Positions 10,691-21,877 of a stretch of DNA of 64,000 nucleotides are shown here, piece after piece. Every line of letters starts with the position of its first letter. Position 1 is the first letter of the stretch. Location: assembly GCA_020205615.1 (NCBI GenBank), contig CM035162.1:47772076-47836075 (forward strand). The letters run 5' to 3'. The notes under the pieces are model-generated. The model saw nothing but the letters and a program-made list of their open reading frames with translations. It was not told the DNA's origin and did not search any database. The translations under genes and the position numbers were made by a program. The DNA is from Panax quinquefolius. Lineage: Eukaryota > Streptophyta > Magnoliopsida > Apiales > Araliaceae.

Positions 10691-11330
10691 GTCGTTATCC
10701 TTCCTTAACAACAGGTGCTGGTGCTGATGTCTTTCCATCATTGTTGAATCTCCTTTTCTTGAAATGTCAATTTTTACTATCTTGGCCATGATTACCACCG
10801 AAGTGGTTACCATTTTTGGTATGTTAATTCCCTCCACGTTTGTTGTCACCGCTTCGATGACTGCTACCACTTGTATTATCATTTTACCGGCTGATTTCTC
10901 TTGGTTGAGTTGACTCGTTATCGCGTTCCAATAACTGAGCCCTATTAACAACATCTGAATACAAACACAGTTTGTGAGAAATTAAGTATTGACGTATCTC
11001 AGGTTTCAAACCTCTTAGAAACATCCGCGCCATTCTCTCCTCATTATCAACCAAGTGGGACGCAAACCGGGACAACTCGACAAACTTAGCTTCATATTGT
11101 GACACGGTCATATTGTTCTACTCTATTTTGATGAACTCTACCTCTTTCATGTGACGAATACTTTCGGGAAAGTACTTGTCGTTGAACAGTTCTTGGATTT
11201 TCTCCCAAGACATCTTCAGTGCGGCAGGTTGAGTACGCTTTATCGATTCCCACCAGTAATCTGTCTTTCCTCGCAACATAAAGGTGGCAAAGGTAACCTT
11301 TTGCTCCTCGGAGCATCCCAAGACATCAAA
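10691..11330 (-). pseudogene. H1 gag, main part (capsid), interrupted by element B
   Basis: Overlapping broken frames give the Ty3 capsid signature: DYWWESIKRTQPAALKMSWE, then KYFPESIRHMKEVEFIKIE, then MTVSQYEAKFVELSRFASHL, and FLRGLKPEIRQYLISHKLCL. One stop separates FIKIE from the next part (TAG near 11116). Gag would assemble virus-like particles. The reading frame is cut at 11330, where the LTR of element B begins right after the target site TCAAA. The missing N-terminal part lies at 24763-25097. Confidence 0.82.
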
Positions 11331-12688
11331 TGTGAGACCCCAAATTTTATGAATAAATATTTAATTTTCTCGAAATAATTTTTTAATATTATGGTGTGGA
11401 TTTGATATATAGTTGTGGGTAGTATTTATAAATTTTGCAAAGTATGCAAGTTGTTATATAATATTGGATTGGTCGGGGAATATTCGTTTTAACAGGGAAT
11501 ATTCGTATAATGGCTCAATCATTGGTGGACCCCCCACAACGGAATTATTGTCAGATTGAGAAAACGACAAAAATACTTTATAAAAATAACGGCGGAAGTT
11601 TTACCGTTAACTATTGAACTACCCTAGTAGTAGTAGTAAAAGAATGTCTGGCGTGGTTAATAGTAGCACACCGGTATTGATTATTGTTGCTTACATGAAA
11701 GTCACTTTCGGTTATACTAAATTATTGCTATAGTAATTCTTTGCATCATATCTCTCATATTATTGATTCGATTATTATCGTAGTATCATCCGCATAATAT
11801 GTTATGTTATTAAATCAATAATTGAGACGACAAAGTTATTCATATTATTAAATTGCAATATTTACAATGTCTAGAAGTTACATCGAGGAGAGGTTTGGTC
11901 ACCTAATTGCGGCGCCAATAGGGAGAAATCCTTATTGAAAGCCCCTCTTTCTTGGGAACGACATGGTTGATAAATATTATGAGTTATAATATTAATGATG
12001 AATGTTATTAAAATTGAAGTTGTGTTCGGAGTTGAATTTGGAGACGCGGGCGTGATATTTGAGTCCGGAACGATGAAATTAGTAAAAATAGTCTATAAAC
12101 ACAAAATTTTTCGGGATTAACTTTTTGGTCAAAAAGTCAACAGTTGACTTTTTTTGGGAAAAGTCAAACTTTGAAATTTCTAAATTTATATTTTTGATAA
12201 AAATAGTTTCATTGTGTTTGAATTATTTGTGTTAGTGAAAATCGACATTTATTTCGATGATAATTGATGTTTGGGGGTTATATTGATAAATCGGGTAATT
12301 TATCGGATAATTGAGCACTTAATTACTACTAATTCACATGCTTATATAACTATTTATTCACATGTGTGTACTATTGAATCACATTCTTGTACTATTAGGG
12401 GAGTTGGTGCAAAATTGATAATACTTGCATGACTAAGTTAAAAATGGAGGTATAGATGGAGATACTATACTGTAATTCGTATTTTTCACATGATTATACT
12501 ATTGATTCACATGTCTAGAACTATTGATTCACATAATTTACTATTGAATCACATTATTTACTATTAGGGGTGGTGGTGCAAGTTTGATAATACTTCCATG
12601 ACTAAATTAAAAATAAAGGAAAAGTTAGAGGTATTGTACTGAAATTTTTTGAGCCCCAAAACGTGTAATTATCGAAACTATATTTTTC

Positions 12689-12697
12689 TATAAATAG
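12689..12697 (+). promoter_or_regulatory. LTR TATA box (TATAAATAG), element B 5' LTR
   Basis: The same TATAAATAG sits in a matching context in every full LTR here (H1 26855, H2 29052, S 32500, F 45187 and 62437, E 47932 and 55424, B 23202). Transcription should start about 30 bp downstream, which places about 1.6 kb of LTR in the R-U5 leader. Confidence 0.75.
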
Positions 12698-12829
12698 AAG
12701 CTCATTCTTCCTTCATTTCTCACCAATTCATAAAAGCTTTAGAGCGATTATTATAGAGAGAAATTATAGAATGAAGAAGAGAAGTCTGCAACCTCACTAT
12801 TCCAGTATCTAGTTTTTCTAAAGGTAGGG

Positions 12830-13260
12830 AGTATTATTTCTTTCTTATCTATGAAAAGAACTTCTGTTATTCCATTCTTTATTATTCTGTTGGAATAACC
12901 TATATACACGGGCTACCCTATACTTGGTGAAATTCTTCTGTTGTTCCATTCTTTATCATTCTGTTGGAACATCCTCATCTATGATTCTTCTGACGGACTG
13001 GTTCCGTCTTTATTATCTGTTGGAATATCACATGCATGCGTTTTATGCGGACTGATTTCGCTCTTTAATATTACATTGGAATATCCTGCTCATGCGTTTC
13101 TCTGGGGACTGATTCCGCTCTTTATTATTACATTGGAATATCCTATCATGCGCTTTTACTGTGGGACTGATTCCGTCTTTATTATTCTCATTTGAATATC
13201 ATATGCATGCGTTTTACGGGGACACGATTCCGTTATTTATTATTCTGTTGGAATAACCTG
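12830..13260 (+). repeat. Tandem leader array, about 55-60 bp units, element B 5' LTR
   Basis: About seven diverged units, each with TTTATTATTCTGTTGGAATA followed by CATGCGTTTTACG-like and TGATTCCG-like sequence. Homologous arrays are at 23380-23700, 31960-32300, 44680-45020, 48100-48570, 55600-56080 and 61930-62270. Confidence 0.8.
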
Positions 13261-14332
13261 CCTGTGCGGTCTATCGCATGCCTGGTGATTTCTTTTGTTA
13301 TTCCATTACTTATTATATACAGTTGGTTAAAGTTTTGACTTCTATACTCCATGAAATTAGTTGAATATCCTTGATATTTGTACTTCATCCAGTATCTTTT
13401 CATGGAAATATTCTTCCGAGCATTCTTGAATTTTACTCTACAAAGCAGTATCATGTTGACAATTTGGACGTTATTAGTTCCTGGATAAAATAATTCTTGA
13501 ACTTGTTTAATTGAATTCTTATATCATTGTCATAATCCTCATGTTTATATTTTGTTGAAAGTCATCTGTGGCCTATAGTACATAGATGGACTTGGTATGA
13601 TTATGACCAGGGATTATTCGGTGTAATCATGACCGTAATGTTACAAATGATATGGTAAAAGTCCTCATTGGCCCGTAGTGCATTGATGGACAGTTCTTGG
13701 CATGATCATGACCATTATTGAATACACAAATATTCTTGGCCCGTAGTGCATGGATAATTGTGGTCATGATACTAACGAATATCCTTGGCCGTAGTGCAGG
13801 GGTGATTAGATGATGTGGATTATTTATTAAGCTGAGTCTCAGCGATAAAAGTGATGAAAAACCTTCTAAATCATAAAAGATAGTAGATTTTATTCTCTAC
13901 TTGACTCTTTTAATGGATTGCTTGTTCCGCTGCAGTTAAACTTGATGGTTGTTATATTGTATCAGTTTAACACTGTTGAAGGCTAACGAAAATATATTCT
14001 GCATTATCTTAGTCATAATATTTCCTACTGGGCTAGTTAAGCTCACCCTTTTACTTTCATTGTTCTCTTCAGGAAATGAGAACGTAGCAGGGACTAGTCG
14101 GGAAACGGAGTGACGGGCCAGATGATAGCATTAGTAGTCCTCACTATTACGTGAAATAGTGTGATAATAATTGTAATGAGGACTCCGCTTGAGTTTGTAT
14201 ACTCTCTGAGGACAATATTTGTATTAAAACTCACGACTCTCTTGTTGTATATTAACGATTGTATTTGTATTACGTACCATGTATTTGGCGACTCGTAATA
14301 GGTGATATATACCTATTTTGGGGCGTCACGAT

Positions 14333-14344
14333 TGGTATCAAAGC
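14333..14344 (+). other. Element B primer binding site
   Basis: TGGTATCAAAGC, one mismatch from the initiator tRNA-Met complement, starts 2 bp after the LTR end. Confidence 0.8.
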
Positions 14345-14517
14345 TTAGGGATATGATCCCTGGATAAGATGTGAGACTAGAACTAGGAGGGGAGAGACGG
14401 GGAATTCCTTCGCTAGTATGACCTACCTAAGTTTATTTGGTTTTTAATTGGTCGGTCAGAGTATAGGGATAATATGTTGCATGTCAATTAACCCTTGTTT
14501 TGTGGCAGTGTTTGAAA

Positions 14518-15660
14518 ATGGCATCCGAGAATGTTGAGAACATCAATGGAGCATAGGAGACCGTTGAGTCTCCATAGATCAATAACCAGGACAATGTGCA
14601 TCAGGAAGGCGACTATCCTCATGCAAACAACAAAACTGACGAAATGATGAACGATGGAACGTTCCGAGGCTTCATGCAATTCATGCAACATCAGGCGAGA
14701 GCGGCTTCTGTTCAAAATGCAGGTGGAAACACTGGAAACTCTCGGACGGTCACCACTAAACAGTTCAAGGAGCTGGGACCACCGGAGTTTATTGGAGAGC
14801 CAAAACCACTTAAGGCGGAAGCGTGGATAAAGCACATCACCAAGATATTTGATGTCTTGGGATGCTCCGAGGAGTAAAAGGTTCTTTTCGCCACCTTTAT
14901 GTTGCGTGAAGAAGTAGATTACTGATGGGAATCTGTAAAACGTACCCAGCCTGACGCACTCAAGATGTCGTGGGAGAAGTTCCAAGAGCAGTTTAACGAC
15001 AAGTACTTTCTCGAAAGTATTCGTCACATGAAGGAGGTGGAGTTTATCAAGTTGGAACAAAACAATATGACCGTGTCGCAATACGAGGCTAAATTTGTGG
15101 AGTTATCCCGGTTTGCATCCCATTTGGTCGATAATGAGGGGCGAATGACACGAATGTTTTTAAGAGGTTTGAAACCGGAGATACGACAATATCTTATTTC
15201 TCATAAACTATGTTTGTATTCAGATGTTGTAAATAGGGCTCATTTATTGGAGCGCGATAATGAGTAAACGCAACCAAGAGAAAGCGGTACGCGAATGAAA
15301 AAATACAAGTGGTAATAGATCATCAAACGGTGACAACAAGCGTGGAGGAATCAACATGCGAAATGGTAACCACTTCGGTGGTAATCATAGCCAAGACAAT
15401 AAAATGGACATTTCAAGAAAAGGAGATTCAACAATGATGGAAAGACGTCACCGACCAAAGACCGTTGTTAAGGAAAGAGAACGACCACCTATCATATGCT
15501 TTAAATGCGGAGGGAGGAACACATCGATCAAACTAGCGATGTCGTCCAAAGCATGTTATAATTGTGGAAGAAGGTCACTTAGCTCAATTTTGTCGTTCAT
15601 CAAGACAAATTCAGCTAGATGGAGGCACCAAAGGCCGTCCCGGAAAAAGTCAAAGCCAAG
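14518..15660 (+). pseudogene. Element B gag with nucleocapsid
   Basis: The start is ATGGCATCCGAG at 14518, the same start as related copies. Capsid motifs follow: QFKELGPPEFIGEPKPLKAE (about 14760-14820), MSWEKFQEQFNDKYF, VSQYEAKFVELSRFASHL and GLKPEIRQYLISHKLC. Stops occur near 14552 (GCATAG), at 14875-14877, near 14922 and at 15265-15267. The first knuckle has lost its histidine (CFKCGGRNTS), and the second (CYNCGRR) is frameshifted. It is too damaged to make particles. Confidence 0.8.
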
Positions 15661-16696
15661 ATGGTCTGCAGGGAGAGCGTTTGTTGTGACCTCCCAGAAA
15701 GCAAGGAACCCGAACGAGATTATCACGGGTAAGCTTGTCATAAACTCTAGTGAAGTCTATACCTTATTTGATACCGGTTCTACCCATTCTTTTATTTCTC
15801 CTATTTGCGCTCAACGTTTAAATTTGACTCTGGAGAAATTAGACTTTGCTTATCTGTTGAAACTCCATTGGGAGAAACCTTCATTACATCCACTGTTTAT
15901 AAGTCTTGTTTGATTCAAATCGGTAATCGCACGTTACTTGTCGATCTTATTTCTTTAAAAATACTTGCATTTGACGTGATTCTAGGGATTGATTGGTTAA
16001 CTATTCATCATGCGAAAATTGATTGTTTTCGTAAGGTTGTTAGCTTTCATATTCCTAATCAACCTATTATGCGAATTCAAGCGACCAAACCATTAAAATC
16101 AATCATAGTCATCTCAAGCCATAAAGCTATTCGTTTATTGAAAAACGGATGTCAAGCTTTCTTAGCTCATATCACGGATTTAAACAAAATAAACGCCGAT
16201 TTGAAGGATATTTCTATTGTTAATAAATTTTCCGACGTATTCCACAAGAAATTCCCAGCCTACCCCCGGCGTGAAATTGAATTTTGTATCGACCTTGAAC
16301 ACAGTACAAAACCCATTTCTAAAGCACCATATCAAATGGCTCCTATTGAACTTCGAGTTAAAGACCCAATTACGCAGGAATTGTTAGACATTGGTTTCAT
16401 TCGTCTAAGACGTCTCCTTGGGGTGCTCTGTCTATTCGTGAAGAAGAAAGATGGAAGTATCGACTTTGTATTGATTATCGGGAGTTGAATCATGTCACCA
16501 TCAAGAATAGGTATCTGTTACCTCGCATTGATGACCTGTTTGACCAGTTGCAAGGAGCACAATTCTTTTCAAAGATCGATCTTCGTTGTGGATATCATCA
16601 GCTGGAGGTTAAAACTGAGGATATTCCAAAGACTTCCTCCAGAACTCGGTACGGACATTATGAATTCTTAGTCATGTCTTTTGGATTGACTAATGC
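15661..16696 (+). pseudogene. Element B protease and N-terminal RT, cut by element C
   Basis: The protease has an intact LFDTGSTHSF (about 15760-15790), then a frameshift near 15840, then [17 protein letters not shown] and LAFDVILGIDWLT. RT begins with KFSDVF near 16230 and has FVKKKDGS and a frameshift before [20 protein letters not shown] (16485 onward), then [14 protein letters not shown] and [11 protein letters not shown]. It stops exactly where the TGTGACAACCC terminus of C begins at 16697. The part with the FIDD catalytic box is missing. Confidence 0.82.
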
Positions 16697-16949
16697 TGTG
16701 ACAACCCAAGAATTTTGATTATTTTTAAAAATTTTATTAATTGATTTATGGTTCAAAATTAGAACCTAGACAGAAAATAAGTGTATGCGTTTGATATTTT
16801 TAAGATAGAATTTTGAGGATTTCAAAATTCTGTGAATAATTTAGGTGAATTATTCAGGATTAAGGGAATACGTGAATATATTCTGTGAATATGTTTATGT
16901 ATGTGTACAATACGTGGTTAAGGGTTGAACAGATAAACGATATCTGTAA

Positions 16950-17470
16950 CAAACCCTAATTATATATTAAGAACGTCAACGTTCGGTTAGAAAACCCTAG
17001 TGATTAATAAGAAATCCTAGAAACCGGTTCTGGAAACCCTAATGTTAGTTCTGGGAATTTGAAACCCTAATTCGATGTATAAAATCCTAAATTGGGAACT
17101 TAATGGCGTAAGTATAAATAATTATAAGATTAGTTAGGGTAAAGCTTAATTAATTAGCAAACCCTAATTTTCAAATTTAGAAAAAAATTATTTTTCTATT
17201 AGAAACCCTAATTCGTGGTTTGTAAATCCTATTGACAATTTTGACCCTAATTGCTAAATTAGAAATTTTAATTAGAAAATACTAAAACTAATTACCAAGA
17301 TTTAAGTTATGATTAAGAAATTTTAATATAATTAGAAAATTCTAATTATATTTTTAGAAATATTAATTTTCTATTTTTGAAAACCTAATTTGAAAATCTT
17401 AAAAATTAAATTTGCAAAGTTAAGGTTCCAAACCCTAAACCCTAAGGGTTCAAACCCTAAACCCTAAGAG
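16950..17470 (+). repeat. Cluster of telomere-like AAACCCTA words in LTR C
   Basis: Around a dozen copies of AACCCTA, most followed by AT or AA, are spread over 520 bp. Near 17430-17468 two short runs of AAACCCTAAACCCTAAG occur, matching two units of the plant telomere repeat. Confidence 0.75.
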
Positions 17471-17744
17471 TTTTGACAAATTACTAGTATGCCATTAAAA
17501 TTAAAAAGAAAAAGACCAAAATGCCCTTTTCTTAAAACTTAAGCAAAAGATATGGCAATCTTGGTGACTCACTACTCTAATATTTATCCCATGTGCCTTA
17601 AATCATCCAAGATCAGATTTGGTGACACCTAGCAACATTAGATTCAATGAATCAAAACATTAGAGATTTAAAAGTAAGAAAATACTTACTTTACTTTTCA
17701 TTTTTACCAAGACCATTCTCTCTCTTCAATTTCGAAATCTCGAG

Positions 17745-17762
17745 TGAGAGAGAGAGAGAGAG
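17745..17762. repeat. AG microsatellite
   Basis: About nine GA/AG dinucleotides in LTR C. Confidence 0.85.
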
Positions 17763-18856
17763 AATCCAAGCTAAGATCAGTTCATAGCCTTTCAATAACA
17801 AGATCAAAGGTCAGAAGTCAAGATCAAGCACTAGAAAGGTATAAACCTTCAAAATTTCAAAATCTTGTGATCCATGTTATTTGTTATGATTTGTTGTTTT
17901 AAGTTGTGTTAGAAGGTGTCACTTAATGATCTGGGTTGCTATATAGTTAATCCATAACATCAAAGTGCTCGAAATAATCATTTTAAGAAATCTGGAAAAC
18001 TAGAAAAAAAAATAAGGCCTGACAGCCTAATATCAGAACCTCTAGATCTTTATGTGTTTGATGTTTTGTGTATTTTATGTTTTGAATCTGTTCTATGACA
18101 TGAGGACTTTGATCTGAAACTGGAAGTAGGGTCAGATCTAGTCTAGATCATCAGTTATGCTCGGTCAAACCACGTTGACCGTTCACGGAATCTATTTCTG
18201 GGTTACCCAGAAGTTTCCCAGAATTCCTGACAAGCTTTTGCAAGCCTCTGATCTTGCAGTCGTTTGATCTTTTGGTCGTGTTGTTAGTTTGTGGTTGTAG
18301 AAGAGTATATTAACTACACATGTATGCTACAAGATCACTTAGATCACAACTAGAATGAAATATAATCACGGTCAAAGTAGGTTGACCAAACTGCCTCATG
18401 AAGGTTTTCTGGAAAACCCAGATCTTCATCAGTCGAGTTGTCTGTCAGAGGTTGACCGGCCTTAATCTCTTAGATTCAATGTTGTTATGATGTTCTGATT
18501 TTATGTCTTTGTACCCTGACATGTGATCTACCTTATGGAACCAATAGTTCACCCAAAACAATTACAGAATACCAGTTATAAGGATCGAAAACTAGTACCC
18601 TTGACTGTTCTTCATTTTCTGGAAAACCCAGAAATGAAGAACAACGTTGTCAGATATTTCTAGAGCTTAGATCTCTCGGATCTGATGTTGTATGACCTAT
18701 CTAGTGGTTGGAACATGTAATGTTACATTAGTACTACGATATATAAGCATTAGTTAGCTCAGAACATGTATGGATTGGAAATAAGTATCGGTCAAAGTGA
18801 GTACCTTGCTCTCTGACGATGAGTTTCTGGGCAGCTCAAGAACACCTCAAGAACAC

Positions 18857-18882
18857 CTATAGCGACGGGTCTGTCGCTATAG
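18857..18882. repeat. Perfect 10-bp inverted repeat in LTR C
   Basis: CTATAGCGAC and GTCGCTATAG are separated by a 6-base loop. A further TAGCGACAG lies at 18890-18898. Confidence 0.7.
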
Positions 18883-19846
18883 GGCCCTTTAGCGACAGTT
18901 TATTATTATTATTTTATGAAAATTATTTAAAAATAGATAAAAATGGTTTTCAATTATTAAAAATACTTAGAAAATTCCAAATATTTTAAATTCTGAAAAA
19001 TAGTTTTTTATTATTTTAAGTATATTTCATAAATATTTTATATTTTTGGAATATAAATGGTATTTAATTTATTTAATTATAATATTAAATAAATGATTTA
19101 AAAATGATTTTAATTCATTAAAAATCATGAAAAATAATATTATGGTAAAAGAAAATATTTTAAGTTATTTTTAGTGACTTTTAATATTTTGTGAGGAATT
19201 TCATTAATGAATTAATATTAATGATAAATAGTTTATTTAATGAATATATTAAATAAATTATGGAAAGATGGAATTAATGATTTATAAATCATATAAAGAT
19301 GATTTAAGTGTTATAAAAAATTTTAAGTTATAAAATATAACTTTTGATATTTTGTCATGAAAATATTAATATATAATATTTAAAAGAAATTATCGGATAA
19401 TGAATTTAATTGTTTAAAAATCATATAATTATGATTTTAAGTTATTAAAAATACTTTGATATATTATAAATATATTATAATATTATGTTATGTATTTCAT
19501 TAATATTTGATAATGAATAAATATTAATGATAAAAGAATTATGTGGTATTTATATTATTTAAATACGTTTTAATGATTGAAAAATCAAGATAAATAGTAA
19601 TAATTATTTAAAAATTATTACGAGCTTATAAAAATTATTTCGACTGTTAATAAATTATCTTCGTTAATTGTTAAGTGTTTAGGCAGAGTTTAATTGAACT
19701 TAGACTCGATAAAAGTCCGACTAGATCGTCGGGATGTCAGTTTTGTGTCGGGTTCAACTCATACTACAATAGTTTGACTTGATACTGAGTCCTTTGTGTG
19801 TTTTAGACTGATAGGGTTATGTGTTATGTGTTTAGGTTATTCTATG

Positions 19847-19868
19847 TATATATATATATATATATATT
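19847..19868. repeat. TA microsatellite
   Basis: About ten TA dinucleotides in LTR C. Confidence 0.8.
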
Positions 19869-20595
19869 ATTATATTGTGATGATATTATTCTAATATTGG
19901 AGATCTATATTACTAATATTAGGTCTTCGGATAAAGCGTTATAAATTATGTTGCGGTAATCAACGGATCAGGCAAGTTTATTTTTACTTAACTCTACTAA
20001 GAGTTGTTCCATTTGGATATGCTTATGGTTAATCATTGCTGATTGCCATGTATAATTGTACTCTGTACATATTGCATGTATAAGTCAGGTATGAAAGGCG
20101 GATCACCTTCATTACCCTTCGGATCAGATATAATTGTTCATGTAAAATACTTGTTCAGTCAAAATTTTGTTCCTGCTAGTTCACAATTATATTGTTGAAT
20201 TATAGCCAGCCAATTATTCAAATCATTTCAATCATGATATATCGTTATAGTATTAAACTTAAACTTACTGGGCAATCCTTATTCTCACCCTTGCTATATC
20301 ATGATAAAACATTGCAGATTAAGATGAACGCGTCGGATACAGGAAAAGATTAAAGAAAGTTCCAGCTTTAGTTTATGTATGTGATTAAGAATGTAATAGT
20401 GTAGTTTAATAATAAAGTTATGTGTTAGATATTTATGAATTATGTATAAGTTAAGGTTACTCGACCTTGGGGAATAGTGTGTAATGTAATGTATAAATAA
20501 TTTATGTTTATATCTTCCGCAAATAGTAATAGTTGTATAGAATGATCGAACCGGATCCAAGGTGATTTAGGACTTGGATTCGGGGCCCTCATAGT

Positions 20596-20607
20596 TGGTA
20601 TCAGAGC
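20596..20607 (+). other. Element C primer binding site
   Basis: TGGTATCAGAGC, a perfect match to the initiator tRNA-Met complement, lies 4 bp after the LTR end. It proves that this is a 5' LTR rather than a solo or 3' LTR. Confidence 0.9.
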
Positions 20608-20810
20608 TGTTGGTTATGAAGCTTAGGTAGGAATACCTGAGACTAATAACCGCAGTGATTAAGATAAGTACTAACTCAAATAGAGTTAGTTGGTCGGTAA
20701 GATTCAAAGAAGAATCCCGGCGAGTTAAAAAGATACAGAGTTCCCTAACTCTGATAATAAAGTTGAACAGTAGTGGTGAATAGATAAAGTCTAAAAGACT
20801 AAAAGAACAG

Positions 20811-20844
20811 GGATTTGTCATCACCTGTTCTGACAATACCATCG
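20811..20844 (+). other. Filler DNA at the C/B deletion junction
   Basis: GGGATTTGTCATC (20811-20823) repeats 20933-20945, and CACCTGTTCTGACAATACC plus ATC (20823-20844) repeats 20902-20923. Both pieces are out of their normal order at the point where C leader meets B RT. Confidence 0.75.
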
Positions 20845-21345
20845 GTTGGAGCGTGGAATGTGAGAAGAGTTTTCAAGAACTCAAGAGGAGACTCATTTCA
20901 GCACCTGTTCTGACAATACCATCTGGCTCGGAGGGATTTGTCATCTACAGTGATGCTTCAGGCAAAGGGTTAGGATGTGTTCTCATGCAACATGGGAAAG
21001 TCATAGCCTATGCCTCACGGCAACTCAAAGAATATGAGAGGAATTATCCTACTCATGATCTAGAGTTGGCAGCTGTCGTTTTTGCGCTTAAGATTTGGAG
21101 GCATTACCTGTATGGAGAGAAGATGGAGATCTACACGGATCATAAAAGCCTCAAATGTTTCTTCACCCAAAAAGAACTCAACATGTGGCAACGACGATGG
21201 CTTGAGCTATTGAAAGATTATGATCATACCATCCAATACCATCCTGGAAAAGCGAACGTGGTAGCTGACGCGTTGAGTAGAAGATCGTATGCGTTTACGA
21301 GTGCGATGTTGTTAACACAAGACCCATTTCGTATGACTTACAAAT
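20845..21345 (+). pseudogene. Element B RT end and RNase H
   Basis: The frame resumes with [20 protein letters not shown] (RT thumb) and continues through a full RNase [50 protein letters not shown], and the end DALSRRS. This is one of the best preserved domains in the window (164 codons open), yet it has no RT palm in front of it and no integrase behind it. Confidence 0.85.
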
Positions 21346-21850
21346 GATGAAGATAGAGTTAAAGAATCTAGGAACCCACGTCAAGATAACGAATATACGA
21401 TTAGCATTGACTTTAATCGATAAAGTTAAAGTCGCTCAAACTACACACTCAGAGCTGATGATTGTGAAGAATTAAGAAGGTTCAAGAGGGCATTATTCTA
21501 GAAGCAAGAATCGATGAAGAGAGGAAATCTCAACCCTCGATTTAATTGGCCCATTTGAAATCCTCGACCGAGTAGGAACTATGGCCTATAGACTCGTTTT
21601 ACCGCTAAGTGTGTCGCGTGTTCATAACATTTTTAACATATCGATGTTACGTAAATATGTGGATGACTCGAACCACATTATTGATTTAGAACCGGACGAG
21701 ATAGAAAAATATTTAACGTATAAGGAGATACGTGTTAAAATCTTGGATAAGAAGAATTGTATTCAACACTCAAAGGTTATACCTCAAGAGTTAGAATCTG
21801 ACGAGGTATCCTCACCTCTCCAGCATACCAGGTACGGACGTAAATTTTGA
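21346..21850 (+). pseudogene. Element B integrase remnant and chromodomain
   Basis: A short spacer with stops (21346-21520), ending at the conserved EARIDEE motif, runs straight into sequence near the integrase C terminus (LNPRF-like, 21525-21560). About 1 kb with the zinc-binding region and the whole DDE core is therefore deleted. The chromodomain frame (21581-21850) has MAYRLVLPLSVSRVHNIFNI, MLRKYV and PDEIEKYLTYKE, then loses the WRNH region. The purine tract ATAAAGAGGGGAGAT lies at about 21863-21877. Confidence 0.75.
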
Positions 21851-21877
21851 GGGCGAAATTCCATAAAGAGGGGAGAT

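Larger units (their letters stand above)
11331..14330 (+). repeat. Element B 5' LTR
   Basis: A 3.0-kb LTR. U3 holds repeated words of the type ACTATTGATTCACAT (about 12330-12570); a TATA box is at 12689. The transcribed part holds the GGAATATC tandem array (12830-13260), and then four spaced copies of a GGCCYRTAGTGCA motif (13565-13800). It aligns end to end with 21878-24762. Confidence 0.9.
16697..20591 (+). repeat. Element C LTR (about 3.9 kb)
   Basis: Boundaries are TGTGACAACCC and GGGGCCCTCA. Contents include a cluster of AAACCCTA words (16950-17470), an AG microsatellite (17745-17762), a 10-bp perfect inverted repeat (18857-18882), a very AT-rich block (18900-19680) and a TA microsatellite (19847-19868). 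No clear TATA box was chosen. Confidence 0.7.
16697..20810 (+). mobile_element. Element C: 5' LTR plus leader of a different Ty3/gypsy family
   Basis: The insertion starts TGTGACAACCC at 16697 in B's RT. The LTR ends GGGGCCCTCA at 20591, followed by TGGTATCAGAGC, a perfect initiator tRNA-Met primer binding site (20596-20607), and about 200 bp of leader. No gag, pol or 3' LTR follows. Instead, B sequence resumes at about 20845, further on in RT. So C lost its body and 3' LTR in a deletion that also removed part of B's RT. Its LTR shares no obvious sequence with the B/H1 family. Confidence 0.75.

Noticed and set aside
12330..12570. Repeated TGATTCACATG words that look like a CRISPR or satellite array
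   Set aside because: Spacing is irregular, units are diverged, and the block lies in the U3 of a retrotransposon LTR in a plant genome.
14488..15081. 197-codon minus-strand ORF, one of the longest in the window
   Set aside because: It is exactly antisense to element B gag, and the same antisense opening appears in other gag copies, as codon bias of gag predicts.
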